From Porticoccaceae bacterium LTM1 (GTDB lineage Bacteria; Pseudomonadota; Gammaproteobacteria; Pseudomonadales; Porticoccaceae): a DNA stretch of 64,000 nucleotides. The position numbers and the translations under genes are program-made. A model generated the notes under the pieces. That model worked only from the letters and a program-made list of their open reading frames with translations. It was not told where the DNA came from and made no database searches. This document shows positions 48,497 to 56,707 of this stretch, in pieces. Each line of letters opens with the position of its first letter. Position 1 is the first letter of the stretch. The stretch is taken from the NCBI GenBank assembly GCA_030252795.1, contig CP127080.1:2311501-2375500 (forward strand), given 5' to 3'.

Positions 48497-48519
48497 CGGC
48501 ACCTGTAATGCAGGTGCCG
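48497..48519. terminator. Terminator between the DUF3012 gene and the convergent membrane protein gene
   Basis: CGGCACCTG-TAATG-CAGGTGCCG, 9-bp perfect stem, followed by the weakly T-rich GTTGTTATT. Confidence 0.6.
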
Positions 48520-48526
48520 GTTGTTA

Positions 48527-48964
48527 TTACTTCTTCAGACCTTTGGCCCAAAGATAATATTGCCGGCAAGTGGGCATAACCAAATCCAAAACACAGAGTA
48601 CGATCAGGTATAACGCCATTCCCTTCACAATATAGTGATCAGTCTGTTCAGGCAGTACTGCTGGACTCAGCGCCAACATCAATGCGCTGATTCGTGCAAA
48701 AATTCGGTACAAGTGGCTGTCCATAGCAAAGTGCCATGCCCCAATAAACGCAGACACTATAACTCCCGCCCACGGCAGCACCGCCACCGAAAATTCCTGA
48801 CTAACCAACGAATAAATGATGGCTGCTATTGCAACAAGCCCGATCAGAAACAGAGAGAACTCCATTACTTTTAAAACTACAGGGCGGCGCTGAAATTCCT
48901 TGGGTATCGGAGCAGTCAGTTTGAAGACATCTTTCAATGCCCGAAATTTATTGCTCACAATCAT
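48527..48964 (-). CDS. Hypothetical inner-membrane protein
   Basis: 145 residues with about four hydrophobic helices (VVLKVMEFSLFLIGLVAIAA, VLPWAGVIVSAFIGAWHFAM, ISALMLALSPAVLP, GMALYLIVLCVLDLVM). No family recognised. The basic N-terminus (PIPKEFQRRPVVLK) suggests the N-end is cytoplasmic. It starts 2 bp after the rlmB stop, so it is probably in that transcript, but this gives no firm clue to function. Confidence 0.7.
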   Translation of the reverse strand: MIVSNKFRALKDVFKLTAPIPKEFQRRPVVLKVMEFSLFLIGLVAIAAIIYSLVSQEFSVAVLPWAGVIVSAFIGAWHFAMDSHLYRIFARISALMLALSPAVLPEQTDHYIVKGMALYLIVLCVLDLVMPTCRQYYLWAKGLKK

Positions 48965-48966
48965 AA

Positions 48967-49704
48967 CTACCTTCTTTGCCGTACCGCTTCAAACAGACAA
49001 ACACCGGTTGCCACCGACACATTCAAGCTGCTTACCGATCCCGCCATTGGCAACTTAACCAGCATATCGCAGTGCTCACGAGTCAAGCGACGCATGCCCT
49101 TCTCCTCAGCCCCCATAACCAGCGCCAATGGACCTTTCAGGTCAGCATCGTAAACCATCTGTTCGGCTTCGCCAGCGGTTCCAACTATCCAGATACCTTT
49201 CTCCTGAAGCTCTTTCAGGGTACGAGCAAGATTGGTGACCACCACAAACGGCATCGATTCCGCCGCGCCACAGGCCACTTTACTAACTGTTGGCGTAATG
49301 CCGACTGAGCGATCCTTGGGAGCAATTACCGCATCCACTCCGGCCGCATCGGCAGAGCGCAGCACTGCACCGAGATTGTGCGGGTCAGTAACACCATCCA
49401 GTACCAGCAAGAATGGGGGGTGATACAGCTTGTCAACCAGCTGCATAAGGTAGTTTTCATCGCGAACTTCACCGCCGGTACATAATGCCATCACTCCCTG
49501 GTGACGACCTTCAGCGACCTTGTCCATCTCCTTGCGATTCACCCAAACCAGCGGCGTGCCATGACGCTCCGCCATCTGGACAATTTTCTTGATGCGTTCG
49601 TCATCGCGACCGCGCTGTAACCGCAGCTCCAATACCCGATCTGGGCTTGTTTTTAACAGAGCCTGCACCGCATGCAAGCCATATTGCCATTCTTTGCTAT
49701 TCAC
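48967..49704 (-). CDS. rlmB: 23S rRNA (guanosine-2'-O)-methyltransferase RlmB
   Basis: A SPOUT enzyme methylating G2251 of 23S rRNA. 245 residues. N-terminal L30e-like substrate-binding domain (YGLHAVQALLKTSPDRVLEL), then the SpoU motifs VLDGVTDPHNLGAVLRSADA, LALVMGAEEKGMRRL and LPMAGSVSSLNVSVATGVCL, which form the knot. It lies downstream of rnr on the same strand, as in E. coli, but is separated by a long hairpin element and a short palindrome. Confidence 0.95.
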   Translation of the reverse strand: MNSKEWQYGLHAVQALLKTSPDRVLELRLQRGRDDERIKKIVQMAERHGTPLVWVNRKEMDKVAEGRHQGVMALCTGGEVRDENYLMQLVDKLYHPPFLLVLDGVTDPHNLGAVLRSADAAGVDAVIAPKDRSVGITPTVSKVACGAAESMPFVVVTNLARTLKELQEKGIWIVGTAGEAEQMVYDADLKGPLALVMGAEEKGMRRLTREHCDMLVKLPMAGSVSSLNVSVATGVCLFEAVRQRR

Positions 49705-49723
49705 ACACTTTTCCAGTTTGGGC

Positions 49724-49740
49724 GGTGCGCATGGCGCACC
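49724..49740. repeat. Short palindromic repeat GGTGCGC-ATG-GCGCACC, copy 2
   Basis: A perfect 7-bp stem around ATG, just upstream of rlmB. Related copy at 13048-13067. Confidence 0.6.
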
Positions 49741-49797
49741 CTGCGTTAATGACTTGGGATTCTACCAAAGAGGGGTGATCCAGTGAGAATCAAAGTA

Positions 49798-49873
49798 GCT
49801 CTTTCCCTGGCCTGACAGGTCGCGACGATTTGTCAGTATTATGAGGAGTGACCTGTCAGGCCAGGGAAAGAGC
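49798..49873. repeat. Long hairpin, GCGACGATTTGTCAG loop family, copy 1
   Basis: Arms 49798-49821 and 49850-49873 are perfectly complementary over 24 bp (GCTCTTTCCCTGGCCTGACA...). The 28-base loop begins GCGACGATTTGTCAG and ends ATGAGGAGT. It lies 11 bp after the rnr stop. No T run on either strand. The partner copy at 58703-58778 has the same loop and a stem with matched changes. Confidence 0.85.
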
Positions 49874-49884
49874 GGACTACCAGA

Positions 49885-52401
49885 TCAACGCCCTTTCTTC
49901 GTCCGCCTTGCAGCCACTTTCTTTTTCACAACCTTGCGCTTGCCACGGGTCTTTTTGCTGTCGCCGCGCTTTTTCGGTTCACTGCCTTTGGGTTCACTGC
50001 TTCTGGATTCACCGCTTTTAGCCTCAGTGCCTCTTTTCTCGCTACTTCCCCTGCGTGGACCAGTTTTACCGCGGCCGCGCTTTCTCTGGCGCTGTTCTTC
50101 GTGCATCTCCGCCATCATTTTGGCCTTTGCAGAAACTTTAACTGGCCTGTCTTCCTCCGCTATCGGGCGACTACCAGCCATCTCGAAGTCAATTTTGCGA
50201 GTGTCGAGATCCACCCGTACCACCCGCACTTTCAGGCGATCGCCCAACCGGAATACTCGTCTGGTACGCTCACCAATCAACCGATGATGGGAAGGATCAT
50301 GGTTGTAGTAGTCCTGTGGCAGGTTGGTAATGTGTACCAGCCCCTCGATATAAATATCTGTCAGCTCCACAAACAGGCCAAAGTTAGTTACCGCACTGAC
50401 CACTCCTTCCATTTCATCGCCAACGTGCTCCTGGAGGTACTCGCACTTGAGCCAGCTCACTACCTCGCGGGTCGCATCGTCGGCACGACGCTCGGTCAGT
50501 GAGCAGTGTTCACCCGCCTCAAACATCGCTTGCATGTTATAGGGGTAGATCTGTTCCTGAGTAAGTGATGGTGCACCTTTAACACGCTTCAGCCCGGCGA
50601 CCCGCTTTTTACCGCGTATCAGGCTGCGAATGGCGCGATGCACCAACAGGTCCGGGTAGCGACGAATCGGCGACGTGAAGTGGGTGTATGCTTCGTAATT
50701 GAGGCCGAAGTGACCGATATTTTCCGGGTCGTACACCGCCTGATTCATCGATCGCAACATTACCGTCTGAATCATGTTCTTGTCGGGACGATCACCAATC
50801 TGAGCCAGCACCCGCTGCATATCTTTTGGCGTGGGATCACCACCACCGCCAAGCCCCAAACTCAGCTCACCGAGAAATTCACGCAGCGCAATTACCTTCT
50901 CTTCCTTGGGAGAGTCGTGCACACGGTACAGCGCTGGCAATCCACTCTTTTCCAGCAGATTCGCAGCACAGACGTTGGCACTCAACATGCATTCCTCAAT
51001 CAGCCTGTGCGCATCTGTGCGCTCGGTCGGCACGATCTGGGAAATCTTGCGATCGGCATTGAAGAGGATGCGGGTTTCGGTAGTATCAAAGTCGATGGCA
51101 CCACGACGATTGCGCGCGGCCAGCAGCACCTGAAACAGTGCATAGAGCTGGTCAATGTGCTTCACCACACTCTTGAATCGCTCGCGAACCGGACTGTCCG
51201 ATTCGCTGCGCTGGGCAATCATCTGCGCCACCTGGGTGTAGGTGAGTCGTGCGTGGGAGTGAATTACCCCTTCAAAGAATTTGTAGTCCAGCACTTCGCC
51301 TTCGGCGTTGATCTTCATTTCACAGACCATAGCCAATCGATCCACGCTGGGATTCAGCGAGCAAAGCCCATTGGACAGCTTCTCCGGCAGCATTGGTACC
51401 ACATGCTCGGGAAAATAAACCGAGTTGCCTCGCCGCCAGCCTTCCTGGTCCAGAGGCGTACCCACCGGTACATAATGGGATACATCTGCAATAGCCACAT
51501 AGAGCGTTCTGTTTCCTCGCAGGCCCGGTTTGCAGTACACAGCATCATCAAAATCGCGGGCATCTTCACCATCGATGGTGACAAAAGGCAGGTCGCGTAA
51601 ATCTACCCTATTGGCTTTATCGGCTTCGGTTACTTCATCGGGAATCTTCGCTGCCTGAGTGAGCACAGCCTCTGGCCACTCGTGGGGGATGCCATGGTTG
51701 CGAATGGCGATATCGATTTCCATTCCCGGATCGAGATGCTCGCCCAGTACTTCCGCAATGCGCCCTACAGGGAGGGTATGACGGCTCGGAGCTGTGGTCA
51801 TTTCAGCCACCACCACCTGCCCCTCTTTGGCACCGTTCAGGTCGCCGGGGGGGATCAATACATCCTGAGTGATGCGCGGATTTTCCGGACGGACAAAATA
51901 GGCTCCACTCTCATAGAACAGTCGCCCGACCAGTTCAGTGCTGCCGCGTTCCACCACCTCAACAATCGAACCCTCGCGGCGACCGCGACGGTCATAACCG
52001 GATACTCGCACCAGCACTCGGTCGCCATCCATCACTCGACGCATCTGGTGGCTGGACAGGAACAGGTCATCACCTCCGGCGTCGGGTTTCACAAAGCCAA
52101 ACCCTTCCGGGTGACCGATCACCTTGCCCTTGATCAGGTTCATCTTGTCCAGCGGACCAAAAGCATCGCGACGATTGCTGACCAGCTGACCATCGCGGCA
52201 CATGGCAATCAGCCGGCGGCGCAACGCCTCAACAGACTCGTCATCACGCAACTTGAGCGCTCTACACAACTCAGGATGGGTCATTGGACCTATGCTGTCG
52301 TGCAGATAGTCGAGAATAAACTCGCGACTGGGAATGGGGTTTTCGTAGCGCTCGGCTTCACGAGCGGCGTGGGGGTCTGAACCTGGTTTTTTTTTGCTCA
52401 A
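49885..52401 (-). CDS. rnr: Ribonuclease R
   Basis: A 3'-5' exoribonuclease that degrades structured RNA. 838 residues. The start is TTG and is followed by a run of nine A (SKKKPG). Cold-shock/OB domains come first, then the RNB catalytic domain with DLPFVTIDGEDARDFDDAVY (Mg-binding aspartates) and HFTSPIRRYPDLLVHRAI. The S1 domain follows (VGDEMEGVVSAVTNFGLFVE). A Lys/Arg/Ser-rich tail of about 80 residues ends KVVKKKVAARRTKKGR and is likely to bind RNA or ribosomes. Upstream of rlmB, as in enterobacteria. Confidence 0.96.
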   Translation of the reverse strand: MSKKKPGSDPHAAREAERYENPIPSREFILDYLHDSIGPMTHPELCRALKLRDDESVEALRRRLIAMCRDGQLVSNRRDAFGPLDKMNLIKGKVIGHPEGFGFVKPDAGGDDLFLSSHQMRRVMDGDRVLVRVSGYDRRGRREGSIVEVVERGSTELVGRLFYESGAYFVRPENPRITQDVLIPPGDLNGAKEGQVVVAEMTTAPSRHTLPVGRIAEVLGEHLDPGMEIDIAIRNHGIPHEWPEAVLTQAAKIPDEVTEADKANRVDLRDLPFVTIDGEDARDFDDAVYCKPGLRGNRTLYVAIADVSHYVPVGTPLDQEGWRRGNSVYFPEHVVPMLPEKLSNGLCSLNPSVDRLAMVCEMKINAEGEVLDYKFFEGVIHSHARLTYTQVAQMIAQRSESDSPVRERFKSVVKHIDQLYALFQVLLAARNRRGAIDFDTTETRILFNADRKISQIVPTERTDAHRLIEECMLSANVCAANLLEKSGLPALYRVHDSPKEEKVIALREFLGELSLGLGGGGDPTPKDMQRVLAQIGDRPDKNMIQTVMLRSMNQAVYDPENIGHFGLNYEAYTHFTSPIRRYPDLLVHRAIRSLIRGKKRVAGLKRVKGAPSLTQEQIYPYNMQAMFEAGEHCSLTERRADDATREVVSWLKCEYLQEHVGDEMEGVVSAVTNFGLFVELTDIYIEGLVHITNLPQDYYNHDPSHHRLIGERTRRVFRLGDRLKVRVVRVDLDTRKIDFEMAGSRPIAEEDRPVKVSAKAKMMAEMHEEQRQRKRGRGKTGPRRGSSEKRGTEAKSGESRSSEPKGSEPKKRGDSKKTRGKRKVVKKKVAARRTKKGR

Positions 52402-52522
52402 TTGTTACTCACTTTCCGTAGGAATTTCGGGCAGTTAGGGGCTGTTATTAACCCCTACGCCTTTTGATGTGCATTGTAGCCCATCGAATATGACAAACAT
52501 CCAATTTTTTTCAAATTTGGCG

Positions 52523-52551
52523 TTGACAACCCAAAACCAGATCAGTAAAGT
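52523..52551 (+). promoter_or_regulatory. tRNA-Leu promoter (sigma-70)
   Basis: TTGACA, 17-bp spacer, TAAAGT, then a GC-rich GCGCACC discriminator typical of stringently controlled stable-RNA promoters. The tRNA starts 36 bp further on. Confidence 0.8.
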
Positions 52552-52587
52552 GCGCACCTCGCTGAGACGCAGCGACGTTTCACAACT

Positions 52588-52674
52588 GCCCAGGTGGTGA
52601 AATTGGTAGACACGCTAGCTTCAGGTGCTAGTGGCTTCACGGCCGTGGAGGTTCAAGTCCTCTCCTGGGCACCA
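52588..52674 (+). tRNA. tRNA-Leu (anticodon CAG)
   Basis: 87 nt with encoded CCA. The acceptor arms GCCCAGG and CCTGGGC pair perfectly, with A as discriminator. The anticodon stem CTAGC/GCTAG encloses the loop TTCAGGT, anticodon CAG, reading CTG codons. The long variable arm and GTTCAAGTC T-arm are as in class II tRNA-Leu. A terminator follows within 7 bp, so it is a single-gene transcript. Confidence 0.97.
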
Positions 52675-52680
52675 TATTCA

Positions 52681-52711
52681 AAAAAACCGAGTCAAACGAC
52701 TCGGTTTTTTT
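52681..52711 (+). terminator. tRNA-Leu terminator
   Basis: AAAAAACCGAGTC-AAAC-GACTCGGTTTTTTT: perfect stem and long T run. Confidence 0.93.
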
Positions 52712-52791
52712 ATGCCTACTCACGGCCGACATCTTATACTCGGTCATTATGATCCAACACACACGGCACATGCCTGTCGAGAGTACCCCAT

Positions 52792-53319
52792 ATGACCTTC
52801 CAGCCCCAAAGCCAAAACAGCTACAGTAAAGAAGACCTGATCGCCTGCGGCGAAGGGCGACTATTTAATCCCGAAGACGGCAAACTGCCCCAAGGCAATA
52901 TGCTGATGCTGGATCGCATCACCAGCATCACCGCCGATGGTGGCGAATTTGGCAAGGGCCGATTGGTGGCAGAGCTGGATATCACTCCGGACCTGTGGTT
53001 TTTTGGCTGCCATTTCAAAGATGATCCGGTAATGCCAGGTTGTCTGGGGTTGGACGCACTGTGGCAACTGACCGGCTTCTTCTTACTGTGGAAAGGCAAT
53101 CACGGCCATGGTCGCGCGCTGGGAACGGGTGAACTGAAATTCACAGGCCAAGTATTACCAACTGCAAAAAAAGTCACCTACGAAATCAACTTTAAGCGAG
53201 TGATTGAACGCAAGCTGGTATTGGGTATTGCTGATGGAAGAATGTTGGTGGACGGTAAAGAAATTTATACCGCCAAGGATTTGCGGGTTGGACTGTTTAC
53301 ATCTACGGCTGACTTTTAA
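52792..53319 (+). CDS. fabA: 3-hydroxydecanoyl-ACP dehydratase/isomerase
   Basis: The bifunctional dehydratase and isomerase that introduces the double bond for unsaturated fatty acids. 175 residues. Catalytic His74 is in [20 protein letters not shown] and Asp88 in [13 protein letters not shown], close to His70/Asp84 of E. coli FabA. The [20 protein letters not shown] region is also conserved. It works with FabB, encoded at 26641 and not adjacent. I do not see a clear FabR- or DesT-type operator upstream. The 94 bp between it and the convergent Lrp gene hold only a weak hairpin. Confidence 0.97.
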   Translation: MTFQPQSQNSYSKEDLIACGEGRLFNPEDGKLPQGNMLMLDRITSITADGGEFGKGRLVAELDITPDLWFFGCHFKDDPVMPGCLGLDALWQLTGFFLLWKGNHGHGRALGTGELKFTGQVLPTAKKVTYEINFKRVIERKLVLGIADGRMLVDGKEIYTAKDLRVGLFTSTADF

Positions 53320-53413
53320 GTCCGTCTTCTTCATATTTTGAAGATTCTGACTTTTAACCAACAGTGTCGATACATAATGGTATATGCGCCTGTGATGCCT
53401 TTAGATACCGCAA

Positions 53414-53860
53414 CTACTCTCGATCTTTAACAGACTCCATCACCACGTGGGTTGATATCGTTGCCACGTTTGGAATATTACCGAGCAGGTCAGTGTGAAA
53501 AGATTTATATGTCATTAAATCCTGGGTTTCCACGCGCAGCATATACTCGAAAGAACCTGTAACGTTATGACACTCCCTCACTACACTTGAGTCGGAGATA
53601 GCAACCTCGAAGGCATGTTGGGCTTCTTTGGTGTGAACAGAAAGTCCAACTGTCACAATGGCAGTAAATCCCACTCCAAGTTTGCGACGATCAAATACCG
53701 CTTTATAGCCTTTGATAATCCCTTCTTTCTCCAGATCCTGCACACGCCGCAAGCAAGCTGAAGCTGACAAGCCGATCTTTTCAGCAAGGTCAGCATTGGA
53801 AATACGGCCATCTTTTTCAAGCTCAGACAATATTCTTGCATTATAACGATCGTTTTTCAT
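53414..53860 (-). CDS. Lrp/AsnC-family transcriptional regulator
   Basis: 148 residues. N-terminal winged HTH (ILSELEKDGRISNADLAEKI, GLSASACLRRVQDLEKEGII) and C-terminal RAM ligand-binding domain (TAIVTVGLSVHTKEAQHAFE, SFEYMLRVETQDLMTYKSFH). Such regulators sense amino acids. It is divergent from a LysE-family exporter gene with about 105 bp between starts, so it most likely controls that exporter, a pairing common in proteobacteria. Confidence 0.92.
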   Translation of the reverse strand: MKNDRYNARILSELEKDGRISNADLAEKIGLSASACLRRVQDLEKEGIIKGYKAVFDRRKLGVGFTAIVTVGLSVHTKEAQHAFEVAISDSSVVRECHNVTGSFEYMLRVETQDLMTYKSFHTDLLGNIPNVATISTHVVMESVKDRE

Positions 53861-53965
53861 ATTTTATTGTGCCTCAGTATCAATTTACACAATACACGCA
53901 AGGTAATTGTTTTAAAAGTCGATTATTGTACCCTCATAGCTTCCTGCACTATCTGGAGTAAAGCG

Positions 53966-54559
53966 ATGAACCTGGAGACCCTTGCCGCGCTGGCAGCATT
54001 TGCCTTGGTATCTTCTATAACACCGGGCCCCAACAACATTATGCTGATGACTTCCGGAGTGAATTTTGGCTTCAGGAGGACCACGCCGCATATGCTGGGA
54101 GTGGCTATCGGCTTTACCATTATGGTGGTTCTGGTCGGGATTGGTGTCGTGCAAATCTTCGACTTGCTGCCAGCAAGCTACTTTATTCTCAAGATAGTCA
54201 GCATTACTTATTTGCTCTTTCTGGCATTCAAAATCGCCACATCAGCACCTCCGTCAGATGAGACAAAAAGTGACGCTACTCCACTGACCTTTATGCAAGC
54301 CGCATTATTTCAGTGGGTAAATCCCAAAGCATGGATGATGGCTATTACTGCAATCAGCATATATGCACCATCAAAATCACTCTATGCAGTAAGTTTGGTG
54401 GCTCTGGTTTTCGGCCTGGTCAACCTGCCTTCCGTTAGTGTATGGACAGTTATGGGCCTGCACCTGCGAAGACTGCTCACAAACACCAAACGACTGCGTG
54501 CGTTTAATGCCTCAATGGCGATATTGTTAGTGCTATCTCTGTATCCGGTTGTACTTTAA
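53966..54559 (+). CDS. LysE/RhtB-family amino-acid exporter
   Basis: 197 residues from the ATG giving MNLETLAALAAFALVSSITP, with GGAG 8 bases upstream. The family motif SSITPGPNNIMLMTSGVNFG is complete, and FQWVNPKAWMMAITAISIYA is the second conserved block. Six membrane helices. Probably exports an amino acid or analogue under control of the divergent Lrp-type gene. A longer in-frame start at 53867 would run into the regulator promoter and lacks family similarity. Confidence 0.92.
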   Translation: MNLETLAALAAFALVSSITPGPNNIMLMTSGVNFGFRRTTPHMLGVAIGFTIMVVLVGIGVVQIFDLLPASYFILKIVSITYLLFLAFKIATSAPPSDETKSDATPLTFMQAALFQWVNPKAWMMAITAISIYAPSKSLYAVSLVALVFGLVNLPSVSVWTVMGLHLRRLLTNTKRLRAFNASMAILLVLSLYPVVL

Positions 54560-54618
54560 GAATTACCAGCTTCATTTACAGATTGGCAGTCGGTTAGAGG
54601 TTTCTTGGGGACGCATCG

Positions 54619-54668
54619 AAAAAGTGGCAGTTAAATATACGGTATTTCCCCGTATATTTAACTGCCAC
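54619..54668 (-). terminator. Terminator of the hemerythrin pair, overlapping the stop codon
   Basis: A perfect 19-bp stem: 54624-54642 pairs with 54650-54668 around a 7-base loop. On the minus strand it is followed by TTTTT. The stop codon of the hemerythrin gene (54658-54660) lies in the first arm. Read on the plus strand there is no T run. Confidence 0.8.
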
Positions 54669-55125
54669 CAAAATACTTGGCGTTTGCCTGCTGGAACCAA
54701 CTTCTTTGGGCTGGAACCTCATCTTCCAGCAATGCCTTTTTTACGCAGGATACATATTTTGCGTCATCACTCATAATGTGGGAAATCAGCCACTGCTGAA
54801 GAAAGACCGCAAGATCACCGGCAATATCTTCTCCTTGTTCACAACGCCGCTGCATATCCTTAATCAGCTTTGTAAAAGTTGTGTGAGCCACAGTATGCTC
54901 CGGCAAATCCTGATATCCCGCTTCCTCAAGCATAGCCTCCTCGAATACCAGGTGTGAAAACGTATAATCAACCAGGTCAGCCAGGACAATGTTTATACAA
55001 CCCCGGCTCTTTGACTCATTAACCACCTCACAAACCCGATTGATGTAATCAACAATTCGGCGATGTTGCTGATCAATAACATCAATGCCCAACTCATACT
55101 CGCCAGTCCAAACAAAATGCGACAT
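54658..55125 (-). CDS. Bacteriohemerythrin 1
   Basis: 155 residues from the ATG giving MSHFVWTGEYELGIDVIDQQ. All di-iron ligands are present: His21 (DQQHRRIVDYIN), His58 and Glu62 (HLVFE), His77 and His81 (HTVAH), His116 and Asp121 (HIMSDD). It is therefore expected to bind O2 reversibly in the cytoplasm or to act as an O2 or NO sensor or store. The gene is 13 bp downstream of a second hemerythrin gene and ends in a strong terminator. Confidence 0.93.
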   Translation of the reverse strand: MSHFVWTGEYELGIDVIDQQHRRIVDYINRVCEVVNESKSRGCINIVLADLVDYTFSHLVFEEAMLEEAGYQDLPEHTVAHTTFTKLIKDMQRRCEQGEDIAGDLAVFLQQWLISHIMSDDAKYVSCVKKALLEDEVPAQRSWFQQANAKYFGGS

Positions 55126-55138
55126 ATCACCACCCGGG

Positions 55139-55591
55139 TTAACCAAACAATCTGGACATCCAACTCGCCTTGCGTAATTTCACACGCTTGGCAGCCGCAA
55201 CCATATTCACCTTTACAATATCACTGTAATCCCTGTCGTCGTGCTTGATGTGGTTAATTAACCAGGCTTTCAGGGTATGCATCAATTCATCCGTGACATC
55301 CTGATGCGCCTTGGCCTGCTGGCAATAACCCTCTATTCGCCGAGTAAAAAGGGCATGTACTTTTTTATGAGCTTTAAAAAAAGGGTATCCCGCCTCTTCC
55401 ATCAGGCTCTCTTCAAATGCGAAATGCGATAGCGTGTAATCAACCAGCTCATCCAGCACTTCCATCAACTCCTGATGACTGTGGTGCTGCTTCGCCAACT
55501 CCACCTTATTGATGTACTCCACAATCCTCTGATGCTGACTATCAATAACCCCGATACCCAACTCAAGATCGGATGACCACTGCAGACTCAT
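55139..55591 (-). CDS. Bacteriohemerythrin 2
   Basis: 150 residues from the ATG giving MSLQWSSDLELGIGVIDSQH, with GAGGG upstream; the frame is open 21 codons further. Ligands His20, His56/Glu60, His75/His79 and His114/Asp119 are all present. The C-terminus is extended and basic (AAAKRVKLRKASWMSRLFG) compared with its neighbour, and could be an amphipathic membrane or partner tail. It forms a tandem pair with hemerythrin 1, probably by duplication. Confidence 0.92.
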   Translation of the reverse strand: MSLQWSSDLELGIGVIDSQHQRIVEYINKVELAKQHHSHQELMEVLDELVDYTLSHFAFEESLMEEAGYPFFKAHKKVHALFTRRIEGYCQQAKAHQDVTDELMHTLKAWLINHIKHDDRDYSDIVKVNMVAAAKRVKLRKASWMSRLFG

Positions 55592-55777
55592 TAACTTACC
55601 CTCAGCCAAAGCAAAACTTACGGGCAAGTTTAAGTCGCCGCCATCGTCTCTCAAGACAGAAATGAAGCAAGGATGATTTAAATCAATCGGGATTGTGCAG
55701 ATATTAAAAAATTACTCGAAGGGTTCACAAAACTTCCCATTCCGACCATCAATCGCAAACCGCAGGATAGCTTCGAA

Positions 55778-56185
55778 CTATGTGGGCAACCCATCAAAGC
55801 ACGGCAATAGGCTCAGCTTCTTAACCCAATCAGCTTCACTGTTCAAAAATATTTTTGCATTCGGAGCAATAGGTATTGGTGAGTCCAGGCTTCCTGCAGG
55901 TACAGTTAGCAGCCTCGTCGCCTCAGAATAGGCGGGCATCTTAGAGCCACATGTTCTGCAAAAACAATTTGTATGGCGAGTACCCGACAACTGGTAAGTA
56001 CATACATTTTCACTACCTGCCAGCCAGGATAGTACCGCAGACCGAGAGAACAGGTTTGCCGCATGTGCTGAGCCTGTATCCTTTTGACAGTATTCACAGT
56101 AACAAAGAAAGAATGAATCAAAGCGCCCAGTCACTTCATACCTGATAGCACCACACAAACATGAACCTTTAACTTTTTCGCTCAC
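55778..56185 (-). CDS. GFA-family (glutathione-dependent formaldehyde-activating-like) protein
   Basis: 135 residues starting at GTG with AAGGTGG 5 bases upstream (VSEKVKGSCLCGAIRYEVTG). An ATG frame 19 codons longer has no family similarity. The zinc-binding cysteines are present in GSCLCGAIRYEV, CYCEYCQKDTGSAHAANLF and FCRTCGSKMP. The family is named after Gfa of Paracoccus, but most members have no proven role in formaldehyde metabolism. No formaldehyde pathway gene is adjacent. Confidence 0.88.
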   Translation of the reverse strand: MSEKVKGSCLCGAIRYEVTGRFDSFFLCYCEYCQKDTGSAHAANLFSRSAVLSWLAGSENVCTYQLSGTRHTNCFCRTCGSKMPAYSEATRLLTVPAGSLDSPIPIAPNAKIFLNSEADWVKKLSLLPCFDGLPT

Positions 56186-56250
56186 TGTAACCACCTTGCA
56201 TTTCAATTTAAAAGTTCGCAAAGAATAAATGATACAAGACAAGTATAAGT

Positions 56251-56565
56251 CTATGAGGCCAACTTCAAGCCAACGATACCAAATGTAATTAACCCAAGGC
56301 TCACCAATTTAATTATGCTCAACGACTCACTGAAAAGCAGCACGCCTGCCACAGCGGTACCTACAGCTCCAATCCCTACCCAGGTTCCATAGGCCACACC
56401 CAACGGCAGGCTTCTGAGCGATAACCCAAGCAGCACGAAACTGACAATAAGAAAGGATAACGTAACAACAGACGCCATTGGTCTGCTGAATCCGTCGGTG
56501 TATTTGAGGCCTACAGCCCAGGCAATTTCACTAAGACCTGCAAGAACCAGAATGAACCACGCCAT
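56251..56565 (-). CDS. sugE: SMR-family guanidinium exporter (SugE/Gdx)
   Basis: 104 residues with four membrane helices. The SMR signature with the essential Glu is in LVLAGLSEIAWAVGLKYTDG, the SugE/Gdx rather than EmrE pattern. GVAYGTWVGIGAVGTAVAGV is the conserved third helix. Gdx proteins exchange guanidinium for protons as dual-topology dimers. The gene is preceded by a guanidine-II riboswitch, which strongly supports guanidinium as the substrate. Confidence 0.93.
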   Translation of the reverse strand: MAWFILVLAGLSEIAWAVGLKYTDGFSRPMASVVTLSFLIVSFVLLGLSLRSLPLGVAYGTWVGIGAVGTAVAGVLLFSESLSIIKLVSLGLITFGIVGLKLAS

Positions 56566-56583
56566 ATATTTGATCTCATATAT

Positions 56584-56626
56584 GGGGTCGTCCCCTGTAT
56601 AGATGGAGCGGTGAGGTCGTCCTCAC
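56584..56626 (-). promoter_or_regulatory. Guanidine-II riboswitch (mini-ykkC)
   Basis: On the minus strand, two small hairpins with identical ACGA loops: GTGAGG-ACGA-CCTCAC (56611-56626) and GGGG-ACGA-CCCC (56584-56595), with a 15-base linker. Paired stem-loops with ACGR loops are the definition of the mini-ykkC/guanidine-II class, in which each loop helps bind one guanidinium. It ends 18 bases before the sugE start codon, consistent with control of translation. Confidence 0.92.
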
Positions 56627-56707
56627 TTCCTGATTGAATGCGGATTTTAGCCTATTCACACCTGAATTCAAGCGCCAAACATTTTCTGTGCAAGTTACGT
56701 CACCACA

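Noticed and set aside
52712-52791. FabR/DesT-type operator before fabA
   Set aside because: No convincing palindrome like AGCGTACA...TGTACGCT was seen here or before fabB.
54619-54668. The 19-bp stem as a mobile-element end
   Set aside because: A T run on the minus strand at the end of the hemerythrin pair makes an intrinsic terminator the simpler reading.
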